A DNA stretch of 26,950 nt from CAZWDL01 sp964632995 (GCA_964632995.1 CAZWDL010000102.1:1-26950); one strand, 5' to 3'; positions 8,018 to 16,670 are shown, counted from the stretch's first letter. The notes: generated by a model not told the origin, from the sequence alone. Translations and numbers: made by a program.

Positions 8018-8290
8018 ATGGCGAAAGTAAGTTTCACTTCTGCCCTTAAACGGTTTTATCCCGATCTGGAACCCAAGGAGGTGGAGGCCGGCACCGTTCT
8101 GGAAGTGCTGGAGACCATAGAAGAGCATTACCCTGGCATCAAAGGATACCTGCTCGATGAGCGAGGCCGCCTGCGTGAACACGTCAATATTTACATTGGA
8201 GAACGACTGGTAAAGGACCGGAAAACGCTGAGCGATATGCTGGAAGCTGAAGATGAAGTACTGATCTTTCAGGCGCTGTCGGGAGGTTGA
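8018..8290 (+). CDS. MoaD/ThiS-family ubiquitin-like sulfur carrier or modifier
   Basis: This 90-residue beta-grasp protein ends in SGG. The C-terminal Gly-Gly is the residue pair adenylated, thiocarboxylated or conjugated in MoaD, ThiS and archaeal SAMP proteins. The body (FTSALKRFYPD, TVLEVLETIEEHYPGIKGYLLDERGRLREHVNIYIGE, LSDMLEAEDEVLIFQALSGG) fits the MoaD/SAMP1 pattern. I chose the ATG of MAKVSF; the frame is open 19 codons upstream but that part is low-complexity. It could be a molybdopterin synthase small subunit (no moaE or moeB here), but the BNR-propeller gene 63 bases downstream suggests a different job. Confidence 0.85.
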   Translation: MAKVSFTSALKRFYPDLEPKEVEAGTVLEVLETIEEHYPGIKGYLLDERGRLREHVNIYIGERLVKDRKTLSDMLEAEDEVLIFQALSGG

Positions 8291-8353
8291 GGAAATCGGA
8301 AGGTGGAAAGCGGAAGTCGGAAGGTAGCAGGAAATGAAAAATGATTTTTATCA

Positions 8354-9460
8354 ATGATAAGTAAAAAAAGCAAACTACTTATTGGTACCGGGAAAGGCTT
8401 ATTAGTATATGAGCGCGGTGATGACGGCTGGAACTGCCTGGGAGATCACTTTTTGGGCTTACCCGTATCCGTCGCCTGGGTAGATGAGCGCGAAGGCACC
8501 TGGTGGGCGGCGTTGGCCCATCGCCATTGGGGACAGAAACTGCATCGCTCGGCGGATGGAGGAAAAAGCTGGGAAGAAGTGAGCGTGCCTACCTATCCGG
8601 AAGATGCCCGCTTACAGAACGGCAAGCCGGCTACGCTGCGCAAAATCTGGGTGATGGCCCACGGCGGTGACGACCGGCCCGGGGTATTGCTGATGGGAAC
8701 GGAACCGGGAGGTCTGTTCCGAAGTGAAAATAATGGAGACAGCTGGGAGCTGGTCGAATCGCTGTGGAATCATCCCTCGCGTAAGAAGCAGTGGTTCGGT
8801 GCGGGGCGCGATCAGCCCTATATTCATTCTATCGTTGTCGATCCTCGCGATTCCTCGCATTATTACATCGCCGTGAGTTGCGCCGGCGTATTTGAGACGA
8901 TGAACGACGGGCAGTCCTGGGAAGTGCGTAATGAGGGTTTACGGGCGGCCTATCTGCCGAATCCCGAGGCGGAGATAGGACATGATCCGCACCGGATGCT
9001 CGCCTGCCGGAGACGGCCCGATGTATTGTGGCAGCAGAATCATTGCGGTATTTACCGCAGTACTAACGGCGGCTTGCAATGGGAGGAGGTGTCGGATAAA
9101 GACGGCTTTCCCGCTTACGGTTTCGCGCTGGCCGTCGATAATAGCAATCCCGAGCGAGCCTGGGTGATACCTGCTGTCAGTGACGAGGTGCGCGTGGCCG
9201 TCGACCGTGCTCTGTGTGTTTGTCGCACGGAGGACGGGGGGCAATCCTGGCAGGAACAACGCAGTGGGCTGCCGCAGTCATATTGTTATGATATTGTGTT
9301 CCGGCATTCTTTGGATAGCGACGGCAACTGCCTGGCCTTCGGGAGTACCACGGGTAACCTTTATGTGTCAGAAGACATGGGGGCGTCCTGGATGCAACTC
9401 AGCCATAACCTGCCGCGTATAAATTTCGTTCACTTTATTAATATTGCGTTAGACACCTGA
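8354..9460 (+). CDS. Cytoplasmic BNR/Asp-box beta-propeller protein (sialidase-like fold)
   Basis: This 368-residue protein has six Asp-box motifs (S/T-x-D/N-x-G-x-S/Q-W): SADGGKSW at 66, SENNGDSW at 124, TMNDGQSW at 182, STNGGLQW at 236, TEDGGQSW at 292 and SEDMGASW at 339. The even ~55-residue spacing indicates a propeller of about six blades. It lacks a signal peptide or membrane segment (it starts MISKKSKLLIGTGKG), unlike most BNR proteins of Bacteroidota, so it should stay in the cytoplasm. Databases often call such proteins exo-alpha-sialidase or glycosyl hydrolase, but I do not see a sialidase Arg triad with confidence. It pairs with the MoaD-like gene and overlaps the opposing gene by 31 bases at its end. 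Confidence 0.85.
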   Translation: MISKKSKLLIGTGKGLLVYERGDDGWNCLGDHFLGLPVSVAWVDEREGTWWAALAHRHWGQKLHRSADGGKSWEEVSVPTYPEDARLQNGKPATLRKIWVMAHGGDDRPGVLLMGTEPGGLFRSENNGDSWELVESLWNHPSRKKQWFGAGRDQPYIHSIVVDPRDSSHYYIAVSCAGVFETMNDGQSWEVRNEGLRAAYLPNPEAEIGHDPHRMLACRRRPDVLWQQNHCGIYRSTNGGLQWEEVSDKDGFPAYGFALAVDNSNPERAWVIPAVSDEVRVAVDRALCVCRTEDGGQSWQEQRSGLPQSYCYDIVFRHSLDSDGNCLAFGSTTGNLYVSEDMGASWMQLSHNLPRINFVHFINIALDT

Positions 9461-10278
9461 GACAAGCCGCCTACGGGTTGGTTGACGATACCGCTTTCGC
9501 CATATCCGCGAATAAACAGAGTAGTCGACTGACCGCCGGCCAGATGGACGGCATTGACGCAATCGAGGGCGAGCAGTAGCTCGCGCATCTCGGCGGCGGT
9601 CATGCCGGGTATATCGGGGGCGCCTCCGTCAACGGTGAGGAGCAGCAGGCGGTCCCGGTCAGTGGTGCAGGCGCAAGTGCGCGCCATGCGCTGATCGTTG
9701 AAATCGGTAGATTTGAGTTCGGATCCTCGCCCATTGAAGACGAGCACCGGCCCGGCGAAGACGATATCGCGCAGATTATCCGCCAGTTGGTAATAGGTAA
9801 CGGTACGGGCCGTGTCGATATGAGCGCGGCCCCGGTGGTTGATGGCGAATACGCCCTCCGTAAAATCGGTAGGGGCGTTGATCAGGGAGCGGTCGGAGGA
9901 GCTATCGACAATCGACCAGTTCGTTTTGATGAAAGTAGCCGGTTTTCCGGCGGGGCGATCGGTGAAAGTACCGTTGACAGCTGCCAGCGCTTTTTGGCGT
10001 AGTGCGAATTCCGGAACGGTACGGAGCACACCTTGCTCATAGGCCAGTCGAACCTGTCGTTTATTGCGCACCTCCAGGTAGTTGACCTGTTGCCGGCGCT
10101 GAAAGAGCTGGTCGGTTTCCAATTGGTACCAGAACAAACCGGATTCAATTTTTTCCTTGTTCCAGTTCAGGTCTTTTTCCTGCAGGCCCATACCGGGCGC
10201 CTCAGGTTTGATGCCGCCACAGGTGGAAAGTAAGATGCCGGAGAGCAGCAGCAGATATATGTAATAGCGCTTGAACAT
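9430..10278 (-). CDS. Phosphodiester glycosidase (NAGPA)-family lipoprotein, active site altered
   Basis: This 282-residue protein begins with a lipoprotein-type signal (LLLLSGILLSTC, Cys20), so it is probably membrane-anchored outside the cytoplasm. The NAGPA domain is seen in AAVNGTF (99-105), FAGPVLVFNG, a TVDGGAPDIPGMTAAEMRELLLAL segment, and the final LAGGQSTTLFI (246-256). Family members usually show LDGGGSTTM at the last site; here the Asp is Ala and a Gly is Gln. The homologous human enzyme removes GlcNAc from phosphodiesters, and bacterial members act on cell-wall or glycan phosphodiesters. With the Asp missing, activity is uncertain. It converges on the BNR gene and overlaps its last 31 bases. 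Confidence 0.8.
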   Translation of the reverse strand: MFKRYYIYLLLLSGILLSTCGGIKPEAPGMGLQEKDLNWNKEKIESGLFWYQLETDQLFQRRQQVNYLEVRNKRQVRLAYEQGVLRTVPEFALRQKALAAVNGTFTDRPAGKPATFIKTNWSIVDSSSDRSLINAPTDFTEGVFAINHRGRAHIDTARTVTYYQLADNLRDIVFAGPVLVFNGRGSELKSTDFNDQRMARTCACTTDRDRLLLLTVDGGAPDIPGMTAAEMRELLLALDCVNAVHLAGGQSTTLFIRGYGESGIVNQPVGGLSQVSNAILIK

Positions 10279-10439
10279 GATAGTTGAAATTTTACAGAAA
10301 TTATTTTCCGTTTCCTTGATTCAACTATTTTAAGGAGGAGAAAAGCGCTGGTGTTCAATAGCGGCAGGGGGGGAGATTCCGGGAAGTAGTGGAATTGTCT
10401 TACCTTCAATCCGGATTAAGAAAAAAGATCTTTGTAGGC

Positions 10440-12200
10440 ATGATGACAAATAGTGTTTTGCGAATATTATTTTTCCTTTCACCGGTTTGGGGGATGCTGC
10501 CGGCAGGCCATTGTTCTGCCTCCCCGTCGGATTCCTTATGGGCCATTGCCGGCGCCACTTTGATAGACCCGGTTGAGCGTCAGGTGAGACCGAATGCCGT
10601 TTTGCTCATCGAGGGCGACCGTATTAAGGCGGTAGGAAGGGCCGGAGAGATAGAGATTCCGGACGGCGTGCGGCAGGTTGATGCGACGGGGAAGTACCTG
10701 GTTCCCGGTCTGGTAGATGCACATATTCACATTTTTCAATCCGGAGGAATATATACGCGTCCGGATGTATTTGATCTGCGCAAATACCGTCCCTACGAGG
10801 AAGAGCGACAGTGGTTGAAAATGCAGGCGGGCGATCTGATGCGGCGTTATTTGGCTGCCGGGATCACGACGGTTGTTGATGTCGGCGGACCGATGTACAA
10901 TTACGCCTTGCGCGATTCGCTGAACAGGGAAGGGGATGCTCCGGCGATTTATCTGACCGGTCCCTTAGTATCTACCTATCAACCCGATGCCTTTAAAGTG
11001 GAAGATGCGCCTATCATAGAGGTGGCAGATGTAGAGGAGGCCCGCACCCTGGTGCAACAGCAGTTACCTTTCAATCCCGATTTTATTAAGATCTGGTACA
11101 TTGCCCGGAATCAGGAGATGGCCGAAGCGCGTTACGATCTCGTCAAAGCGACGATCGAGGAAGCACACAGCCATAATCTGCCGGTGGCTGTTCACGCTAC
11201 CCAGCTGGAGACGGCGCGCCTGGCTGTCCGGGCCGGAGCCGATTTTCTGGTTCATTCCGTCGACAATGAAGTGGTGGATCAGGACTTCATCGACTTGCTG
11301 AAGACGCGGGGTGCCGTTTACTGTCCCACGCTTGTGGTGTCGAAAAACTACGGGATGACTTTTTTGCAAAAACAAGCATTTAGCCCTGCCGATTTTACCA
11401 TTGCCAACCCCTTCGTATTGGGGACGCTATTTGATATGCGTCATTTGCCGGAAGGCCGCGAGCGAACGGAAGCGATGCGCAGCCGGGAGGAGCAAATCCT
11501 GGACCGGTATGAGCGGCAGGACTCCATTATGGCGGAAAATATCCGTCGCTTGCTGTCGGCGGGAGTTCCTATCGCAACAGGAACGGATGCGGGTAATATC
11601 GGCACCCTGCACAGTAGCTCTTACCAGAATGAGCTGCGGGCCATGCAGCGAGCGGGGATGGATTTGTGGCAGTTGCTGGAGGCCTCTACGATCAACGCTG
11701 CGAAGGCCATTTGGCAGCAGGCGGAGTTCGGCAGCCTGGAGGCCGGCAAACGCGCCGATTTGTTGTTGCTCGACGAAGATCCCCTGCAGTCCCTCGATCA
11801 CTGGAACGCGATTCATTCTGTGGTGGCCGGGGGTGTCCTGCAACGATCTGCCGAATTGCTGAGGCCTACTCCCGCCGAATTGGCTCAGCAGCAGCTCAAC
11901 GCTTATAATGCCCGGGATATTGAAGCTTTTCTGAAGCCTTACGCCGATAATGTTGAGCTGTACAATTTTCCCAAGCAGCCGATCGGGGTAGGAAAAGAGC
12001 GGATGCGTCGCAACTACGGCGAATTGTTCGAGGAATCACCCGATTTGCACTGTGAACTGGTCGATCGCATAGTGATGGGGAATACGGTTATTGATCAGGA
12101 GCGGGTCATCTTCCGGAAAGGGGAGCCTCCGCTCGATGCGATCGCCATTTATAAGATCAGGGAGGGCAAGATCGCTCAGGTTTACTTTATCACCAAATGA
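10440..12200 (+). CDS. Amidohydrolase (imidazolonepropionase/prolidase-like) with C-terminal NTF2-like domain
   Basis: This 586-residue protein is probably exported (hydrophobic start RILFFLSPVWGMLPAG). Residues about 35-475 form an amidohydrolase TIM barrel. VPGLVDAHIHI holds the metal-binding HxH (His95, His97), FIKIW gives the bridging lysine (Lys217), VHATQ and VHSVDN give His252 and His272, and GTDAGN gives Asp383. Residues about 481-586 resemble a SnoaL/NTF2-like domain (a polar helix, AYNARDIEAFLKPYADNVEL, then strands), an uncommon addition. The substrate is unknown; relatives act on dipeptides or lactams. I chose ATG rather than a GTG 17 codons upstream; a second ATG follows immediately. 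The ABC ATPase gene starts 10 bases after the stop, suggesting an operon. Confidence 0.85.
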   Translation: MMTNSVLRILFFLSPVWGMLPAGHCSASPSDSLWAIAGATLIDPVERQVRPNAVLLIEGDRIKAVGRAGEIEIPDGVRQVDATGKYLVPGLVDAHIHIFQSGGIYTRPDVFDLRKYRPYEEERQWLKMQAGDLMRRYLAAGITTVVDVGGPMYNYALRDSLNREGDAPAIYLTGPLVSTYQPDAFKVEDAPIIEVADVEEARTLVQQQLPFNPDFIKIWYIARNQEMAEARYDLVKATIEEAHSHNLPVAVHATQLETARLAVRAGADFLVHSVDNEVVDQDFIDLLKTRGAVYCPTLVVSKNYGMTFLQKQAFSPADFTIANPFVLGTLFDMRHLPEGRERTEAMRSREEQILDRYERQDSIMAENIRRLLSAGVPIATGTDAGNIGTLHSSSYQNELRAMQRAGMDLWQLLEASTINAAKAIWQQAEFGSLEAGKRADLLLLDEDPLQSLDHWNAIHSVVAGGVLQRSAELLRPTPAELAQQQLNAYNARDIEAFLKPYADNVELYNFPKQPIGVGKERMRRNYGELFEESPDLHCELVDRIVMGNTVIDQERVIFRKGEPPLDAIAIYKIREGKIAQVYFITK

Positions 12201-12210
12201 GTTTTCTCTT

Positions 12211-13143
12211 ATGCCGCTTAGCGTCGCTACGGAAAAGCTGTTTTTTCAATTTTCAAAAAAGGCGCCCGTGATCGAGTCGGTAGATCTGCAGGTGCCGGAG
12301 GGGTCGGCTTACGGCATTCTGGGACCTAACGGCGCCGGGAAGTCTACCCTGATGAAATTACTGCTGGGTTTACTGCGCCCGGACCAGGGAACAGTGAGTC
12401 TGCTCGGGCGGCAGGTACGGGAGCAGCTCGATCTGTTTACCCGCGTTGGAGCGCTCATTGAGGCGCCTCGCCTGTACACCCATTTAAGCGGTCGCGATAA
12501 TCTTCGCGTTTTTGCGACTTATCGCAATCTCCCTCTGGCTTATATCGACGAGCTGCTGGAGACAGTGGGTATAGCCTACGCAGCGGATCGCCTGGTGCGT
12601 ACCTATTCTACCGGCATGCGACAGCGCCTGGGGATCGCCCTGGCTTTACTCCCCAACCCGGATCTGCTCGTTCTGGACGAACCCACCAACGGGCTGGACC
12701 CACAGGGCATTGCCGAAATTCGGCGACTACTGCAACGCCTGCACCGGGAAGAGGGCAAAACGGTGATTATTTCCAGTCATATCCTCAGCGAAATCGAGCA
12801 ACTCTGTTCGCACGTCGGCATCTTGTACCGGGGGAAACTGCGCTTTCAGGGAACCTTGCAGGAATTGAGAAAGCAGGGAGCTGGTCCCCGGCAGGTATTG
12901 GTCGAAACGTCCGACGGCAGCCGCGCTGCTGTACTGCTGGCCCGTGCCGGCTACGAGGTAGAAAGAATGGAGAGCAACCAACTGTTGCTACCGCTGGAAG
13001 GACGCCGGAGTGTTCCTCCGATCATCGATCAGCTTCGCTCGGCCGGGATTGACTTATACCAGGTGATTCTGCAGGAGGATCGCCTGGAGGATTATTTTTT
13101 GCGCTTGTTAGAGGAGGGGGGATTGGAGAAGACCGGGAAGTAA
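12211..13143 (+). CDS. ABC transporter ATP-binding protein (ABC-2 type)
   Basis: This 310-residue ATPase has all the expected motifs: Walker A GPNGAGKST (38-46), signature YSTGMRQRLG (132-141; TGMRQ in place of SGGQ), Walker B LLVLDEPT (152-159), D-loop GLDP, and the switch histidine in SSHIL (His190). The C-terminal ~100 residues form the accessory domain common in ABC-2 export ATPases of the CcmA/BcrA type. I chose the ATG at MPLSVATEK; the frame is open further upstream but runs inside the amidohydrolase gene. The permease gene starts 14 bases after the stop. Together they form an export system of unknown substrate; lantibiotic/bacitracin-type resistance exporters share this layout. Confidence 0.92.
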   Translation: MPLSVATEKLFFQFSKKAPVIESVDLQVPEGSAYGILGPNGAGKSTLMKLLLGLLRPDQGTVSLLGRQVREQLDLFTRVGALIEAPRLYTHLSGRDNLRVFATYRNLPLAYIDELLETVGIAYAADRLVRTYSTGMRQRLGIALALLPNPDLLVLDEPTNGLDPQGIAEIRRLLQRLHREEGKTVIISSHILSEIEQLCSHVGILYRGKLRFQGTLQELRKQGAGPRQVLVETSDGSRAAVLLARAGYEVERMESNQLLLPLEGRRSVPPIIDQLRSAGIDLYQVILQEDRLEDYFLRLLEEGGLEKTGK

Positions 13144-13157
13144 ATCAAACAGCTCAG

Positions 13158-13940
13158 ATGGCAATTTGGATAAAACAACTTCAGAGAAGTTTACGGGCAG
13201 AAACGCACAAATCGCGCAACTCCTTTGCAGTGTGGCTTTCCCTGGCGGGAACGGTGGCGAATACGCTGATTTTCTTTGTCATTCAATATTTCAACAGCGA
13301 TTGGATTGAGGCGGCAGAGAATCCATGGTGGGGTTTTGTAAACGGCTATTACGACGGGGTAGCCTTCATGATGCTGCCGCTGTTTGTCATCATTCTATGC
13401 AGTCTGGTCACTTTCATGGAGCACCGGCAGGAGATGTGGAGTAATTTGTACACCTTACCGCTGGCCCGCTCCAATCTATACTGGAGCAAGAAGTTGTTTA
13501 CGTTGTTGTTATTCATCGCGGCGCATCTGTTATTTGTGGGCGGAGTATTACTCTCCGGGTTGGTCATGGGCCTCTTGCGTCCTGACACGGCGCTGTTGCA
13601 GCATCCTCCCGACGGCGTTCAGCTGCTGACCCTGGCTTTCCAGACCGTCTGGACCATTTTGGGACTGCTCGCCTTTCACTTCTGGATCAGCTGGCGCTTT
13701 ACCCATTTTATCCTTCCTCTGCTGATCGGCATACTGGGTTTTGTGGTTGTCTCCCTTCTGGGCCCCGGCTGGTTCGGAAATAATTTCATTCTCTACGCTT
13801 ATCCCATCCAGTATATGCCGGCCTACCAGGGAAGCATTACCTTGGCTACGCTGGCTGGAAAGCCCTGGTATTTCTGGTTGAGCCCCCTATACTTTGTGCT
13901 GTTTTCACTGATGGGGCAGTATGATGTAGGGAGGCGGTAG
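13158..13940 (+). CDS. ABC-2 type transporter permease
   Basis: This 260-residue integral membrane protein has about six hydrophobic segments, near 25-44, 70-88, 110-133, 160-180, 185-203 and 233-252. The EMWSNLYTLPLARSNLYWSKK loop after the second segment is typical of ABC-2 permeases of the lantibiotic-export/BcrB-like group, where an amphipathic coupling helix meets the ATPase. It pairs with the upstream ATPase gene. After the stop, 13951-13993 can form a GC-rich hairpin (GTCGGC...GCCGGC outside, CCCCG...CGGGG inside) without a T-run. Confidence 0.85.
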   Translation: MAIWIKQLQRSLRAETHKSRNSFAVWLSLAGTVANTLIFFVIQYFNSDWIEAAENPWWGFVNGYYDGVAFMMLPLFVIILCSLVTFMEHRQEMWSNLYTLPLARSNLYWSKKLFTLLLFIAAHLLFVGGVLLSGLVMGLLRPDTALLQHPPDGVQLLTLAFQTVWTILGLLAFHFWISWRFTHFILPLLIGILGFVVVSLLGPGWFGNNFILYAYPIQYMPAYQGSITLATLAGKPWYFWLSPLYFVLFSLMGQYDVGRR

Positions 13941-14023
13941 GCAATCATCAGTCGGCCCCCGTCTACCCTTCGGGCGGTCGGGGAAAAGCCGGCAGTCAGC
14001 AGTACCGTGCTATGTTTTTCTGC

Positions 14024-14827
14024 TCATTCCTTGAGAATCAGCATCGGAATATTTCCGTGCAGCACCTGTTCCCGGGTCATACTGGACTGAAAGAGTTTTT
14101 CCAGGAAGTTGCGTTTTCGCCGGACCAGGCACAGCAGATCCGCCATTTCACGGCGGGCGAACTGAATGATGCTGTCCCGCGTGCTCATCTCGCTGGCTTC
14201 GTAATACAGCGCATGGGATACCTCTTCAAACAAAGATTCGATTTTTTCATCGATTTCGGTAGGATGTTCGGGATCGGTTTTGTGAAATATTTTGACAGGC
14301 AAATCGTAAGCAGCGGCGATGCGTAACAGCGGGGCCAGTACTTTTTGGTCCTCGACGGCTTTTTCATCCAGGGCGAGGACAAGGGATTGTAAACCAGAGT
14401 AGTTCGCCCCTTTGGGAATGACCAGCACCGGAATATCGCTATTCTCTAAAATACCTACCGCAGTAGATCCCAGCACGACGCCGCGTATACCACTGGCCCC
14501 TTCGGTGCCCATGACGATAAGATCGGCAGGTTCGGTTTCCGCGCGGTGGGTAATGGCCGGGATGACATCGCCGCGCATGGCCAGTCCTTCCATTGAGGCG
14601 CCTCCTTTGAGTCTGGGTTTATAAGCCCGGATGGTCTCCTGCATTTTTTCTTCCGCTTCTTCCTTAAGCACTGCGTCAATACTGACAAAAGTTCGGGAAG
14701 TAATACGAATTTTAAAGACGTGGTACAGCAATATCTTACTCCCGAAACGATTGGCCAGGGCAACGGCGTAATCGAGTGCGTTTTGGGCGCTGTCGGAAAA
14801 ATCGGTAGGAACCAGGATCTCTTTCAT
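14024..14827 (-). CDS. Universal stress protein, tandem UspA domains (paralogue 1)
   Basis: This 267-residue protein is composed of two UspA-like domains. The first (1-140) starts MKEILVPTDFSDSAQNAL and keeps the full ATP-binding motif G-x2-G-x9-G-S (GTEGASGIRGVVLGS). The second (about 147-267) is degenerate: it has ADLLCLVRRKR and NIPMLIL but no glycine motif. Such proteins bind ATP and are induced by starvation, hypoxia or other stress; a specific role cannot be assigned. It is the last of three tandem paralogues on this strand and starts 6 bases after the stop of paralogue 2, so these two are certainly one transcript unit. Confidence 0.92.
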   Translation of the reverse strand: MKEILVPTDFSDSAQNALDYAVALANRFGSKILLYHVFKIRITSRTFVSIDAVLKEEAEEKMQETIRAYKPRLKGGASMEGLAMRGDVIPAITHRAETEPADLIVMGTEGASGIRGVVLGSTAVGILENSDIPVLVIPKGANYSGLQSLVLALDEKAVEDQKVLAPLLRIAAAYDLPVKIFHKTDPEHPTEIDEKIESLFEEVSHALYYEASEMSTRDSIIQFARREMADLLCLVRRKRNFLEKLFQSSMTREQVLHGNIPMLILKE

Positions 14828-14833
14828 CGTATT

Positions 14834-15646
14834 TTAGTCCTTAATAACCAGCAGGGGAATTGGACTGTCTTGAGCGCTGTCACGAGACACGTTTTCCTTG
14901 AACAATCGTTGAATCCAGCCTTTCTTACGCCGGATGACGCAGAGCATGTCGGCCTCATTTTCGACGACAAAGTTGCGAATGCTGTCGCTGATATCGTCCG
15001 TATCCGTTTCTACACAGTGATAAGTATAATCAATGCCTTCCAGTGCTTCCGCAACGGAAGGATGTAATTCCTTACGTTCTTCTCCAGAAATGGCTTTGTG
15101 GAAGATCTTAACTTTTGCGTCGCGCAGGTGAACAAGCTCAATGATGGGGTTCAAGAGTTCAGGATCGGAAATACCCCGGCCATCTACCGCCAACACGATT
15201 CTTTTTACGGGTTTAGGCACCGCTTTTTCAGGGATGACGACGACCGGTGTTTCGGAGCGCCGGATAATTTCTACCGCGGTACTTCCGTAGAGAATACCTT
15301 CCAGGCCGGTTTCGCCTTTTGACCCCATAACGATGAGGTCGAAGTGCTCTTTGTCGGCTTTGTCAACAACTAAATTTCCCACATCACCATTGGCCGCTTT
15401 TCCTTCGATCGAGCCCTTTTTCAGTGTGGGTTTGATTTTTTTGATAGCCTTTTGAAGCTCTTTTTCTTTATCATCTTTGATGATATCATTGAGTGTAGTC
15501 TTAAACTTTTCGGCAGCAGAGGTGCCGACGCGATAGACGTGATAGAGCAGGATATCAGTTTCAAAGCGATTAGAGATAGCCACGGCGAACTGAAGCGCCT
15601 TTTGGGCATTTTCGGAAAAATCCGTAGGAACCAGGATCTTCTTCAT
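14834..15646 (-). CDS. Universal stress protein, tandem UspA domains (paralogue 2)
   Basis: This 270-residue protein is closely related to its neighbours. The first domain starts MKKILVPTDFSENAQKAL and carries an intact ATP motif (GSKGETGLEGILYGS). The second domain is degenerate but keeps ADMLCVIRRKKGWIQRLF and SPIPLLVI. The region between this gene and paralogue 3 upstream is 170 bases long. It contains a small inverted repeat, AGGATTT (15750) with AAATCCT (15768), so a separate promoter is possible. Confidence 0.92.
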   Translation of the reverse strand: MKKILVPTDFSENAQKALQFAVAISNRFETDILLYHVYRVGTSAAEKFKTTLNDIIKDDKEKELQKAIKKIKPTLKKGSIEGKAANGDVGNLVVDKADKEHFDLIVMGSKGETGLEGILYGSTAVEIIRRSETPVVVIPEKAVPKPVKRIVLAVDGRGISDPELLNPIIELVHLRDAKVKIFHKAISGEERKELHPSVAEALEGIDYTYHCVETDTDDISDSIRNFVVENEADMLCVIRRKKGWIQRLFKENVSRDSAQDSPIPLLVIKD

Positions 15647-15816
15647 AGAATAGGGTCTGTTATTTCGGTTTTGTTTTGTTTTTCCGGAACCGGTATATTG
15701 AAGGAAACAACTGAATTCGACAAGGCGGATTCAGGATTTGTATTCCTTTAGGATTTCCAAGTTATGAAAATCCTGTTCTATGTCATAAAAGCGATCAAAT
15801 TTTTTAGCTGGATTCC

Positions 15817-16614
15817 TCAGCCCCGTTCGTGTAACAGCAGCATGGGTACCGAACAAGCCGACAATTCTTCCCGGGTAACGCTATGGTGAAACAGCTGCTG
15901 AAAGAAGCCGCGCTCACGCCGGATTAAGCAGAGCAGATCGACATTTTGCTGTTCGGTATACTGAAGGATGCCTTCCCATACTTCGGCATTGCTCACCTCC
16001 TGATGAAAGCTGTGATCGATACCTTCCAGCGCAGCGTCCAGAATTAAATTGGGCGCCTGGTAGCGTTTATTTTCCCGCTGATGGTAAATAGTTACGCTTG
16101 CTCCGAAGGAATCGGCCAACTTACGGAAAAGGCCCAGTGTTTTGGATTCCAGCACGCCTTTTTCATCGATGGCCAGCATGAAGTGCTGCAGTTCTTTAAC
16201 GGCCACTCTTCTGGGAACCGCTAATAAGGGGGTTTTTGTTCTTCGCAGGACTTCCAGCGTGGTGTTACCCATGAGAAAGCTTTTAATCCCCCCTTCCCCC
16301 TGCGTGCTCATGACGATCAGGTCATATCTTTCTTGTCGGACGTGATCACTGATTGCTTCCACCGGGTGGCTGATGACCGTAGAGCCGATCAGGGAAGCCC
16401 CTTCTTTCAGTTGGGGACGGTACTGGTATAAGAGCTCTTCCATTTCTGCTTCGGCATTGGATTCGAGATACTCATCCATTCTTTCCGACCGGCCGCGGCG
16501 AAAGGCATGAAATACGGTTATTTCCGCCAGAAAACGGTTAGCGAGCAGAACCGCGGCATCAAGTGCCGGGATACTGTTTTCGGAAAAGTCGGTAGGGACT
16601 AGTATTTTTTTCAT
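15817..16614 (-). CDS. Universal stress protein, tandem UspA domains (paralogue 3, altered ATP motif)
   Basis: This 265-residue protein starts MKKILVPTDFSENSIPAL and has the same two-domain plan as paralogues 1 and 2. The nucleotide motif of the first domain reads STQGEGGIKSFLMGN: the first glycine is Ser and the terminal G-S is G-N. ATP binding may therefore be weakened. The second domain again ends in VDLLCLIRRERGFFQQLF and VPMLLL. It is the first gene of the Usp cluster, with two Crp/Fnr-like boxes 57-92 bases upstream of the start codon. Confidence 0.9.
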   Translation of the reverse strand: MKKILVPTDFSENSIPALDAAVLLANRFLAEITVFHAFRRGRSERMDEYLESNAEAEMEELLYQYRPQLKEGASLIGSTVISHPVEAISDHVRQERYDLIVMSTQGEGGIKSFLMGNTTLEVLRRTKTPLLAVPRRVAVKELQHFMLAIDEKGVLESKTLGLFRKLADSFGASVTIYHQRENKRYQAPNLILDAALEGIDHSFHQEVSNAEVWEGILQYTEQQNVDLLCLIRRERGFFQQLFHHSVTREELSACSVPMLLLHERG

Positions 16615-16670
16615 ACGAGGTGCCCGCTAATTCGGTTTCTTAAATTTAAGGCGCCCCTCTTCTTTTTCTT

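Noticed and set aside
13951..13993. GC-rich hairpin after the ABC permease as a terminator
   Set aside because: The stem is good but there is no T-run on either strand, so I kept it only as a note in the permease entry.
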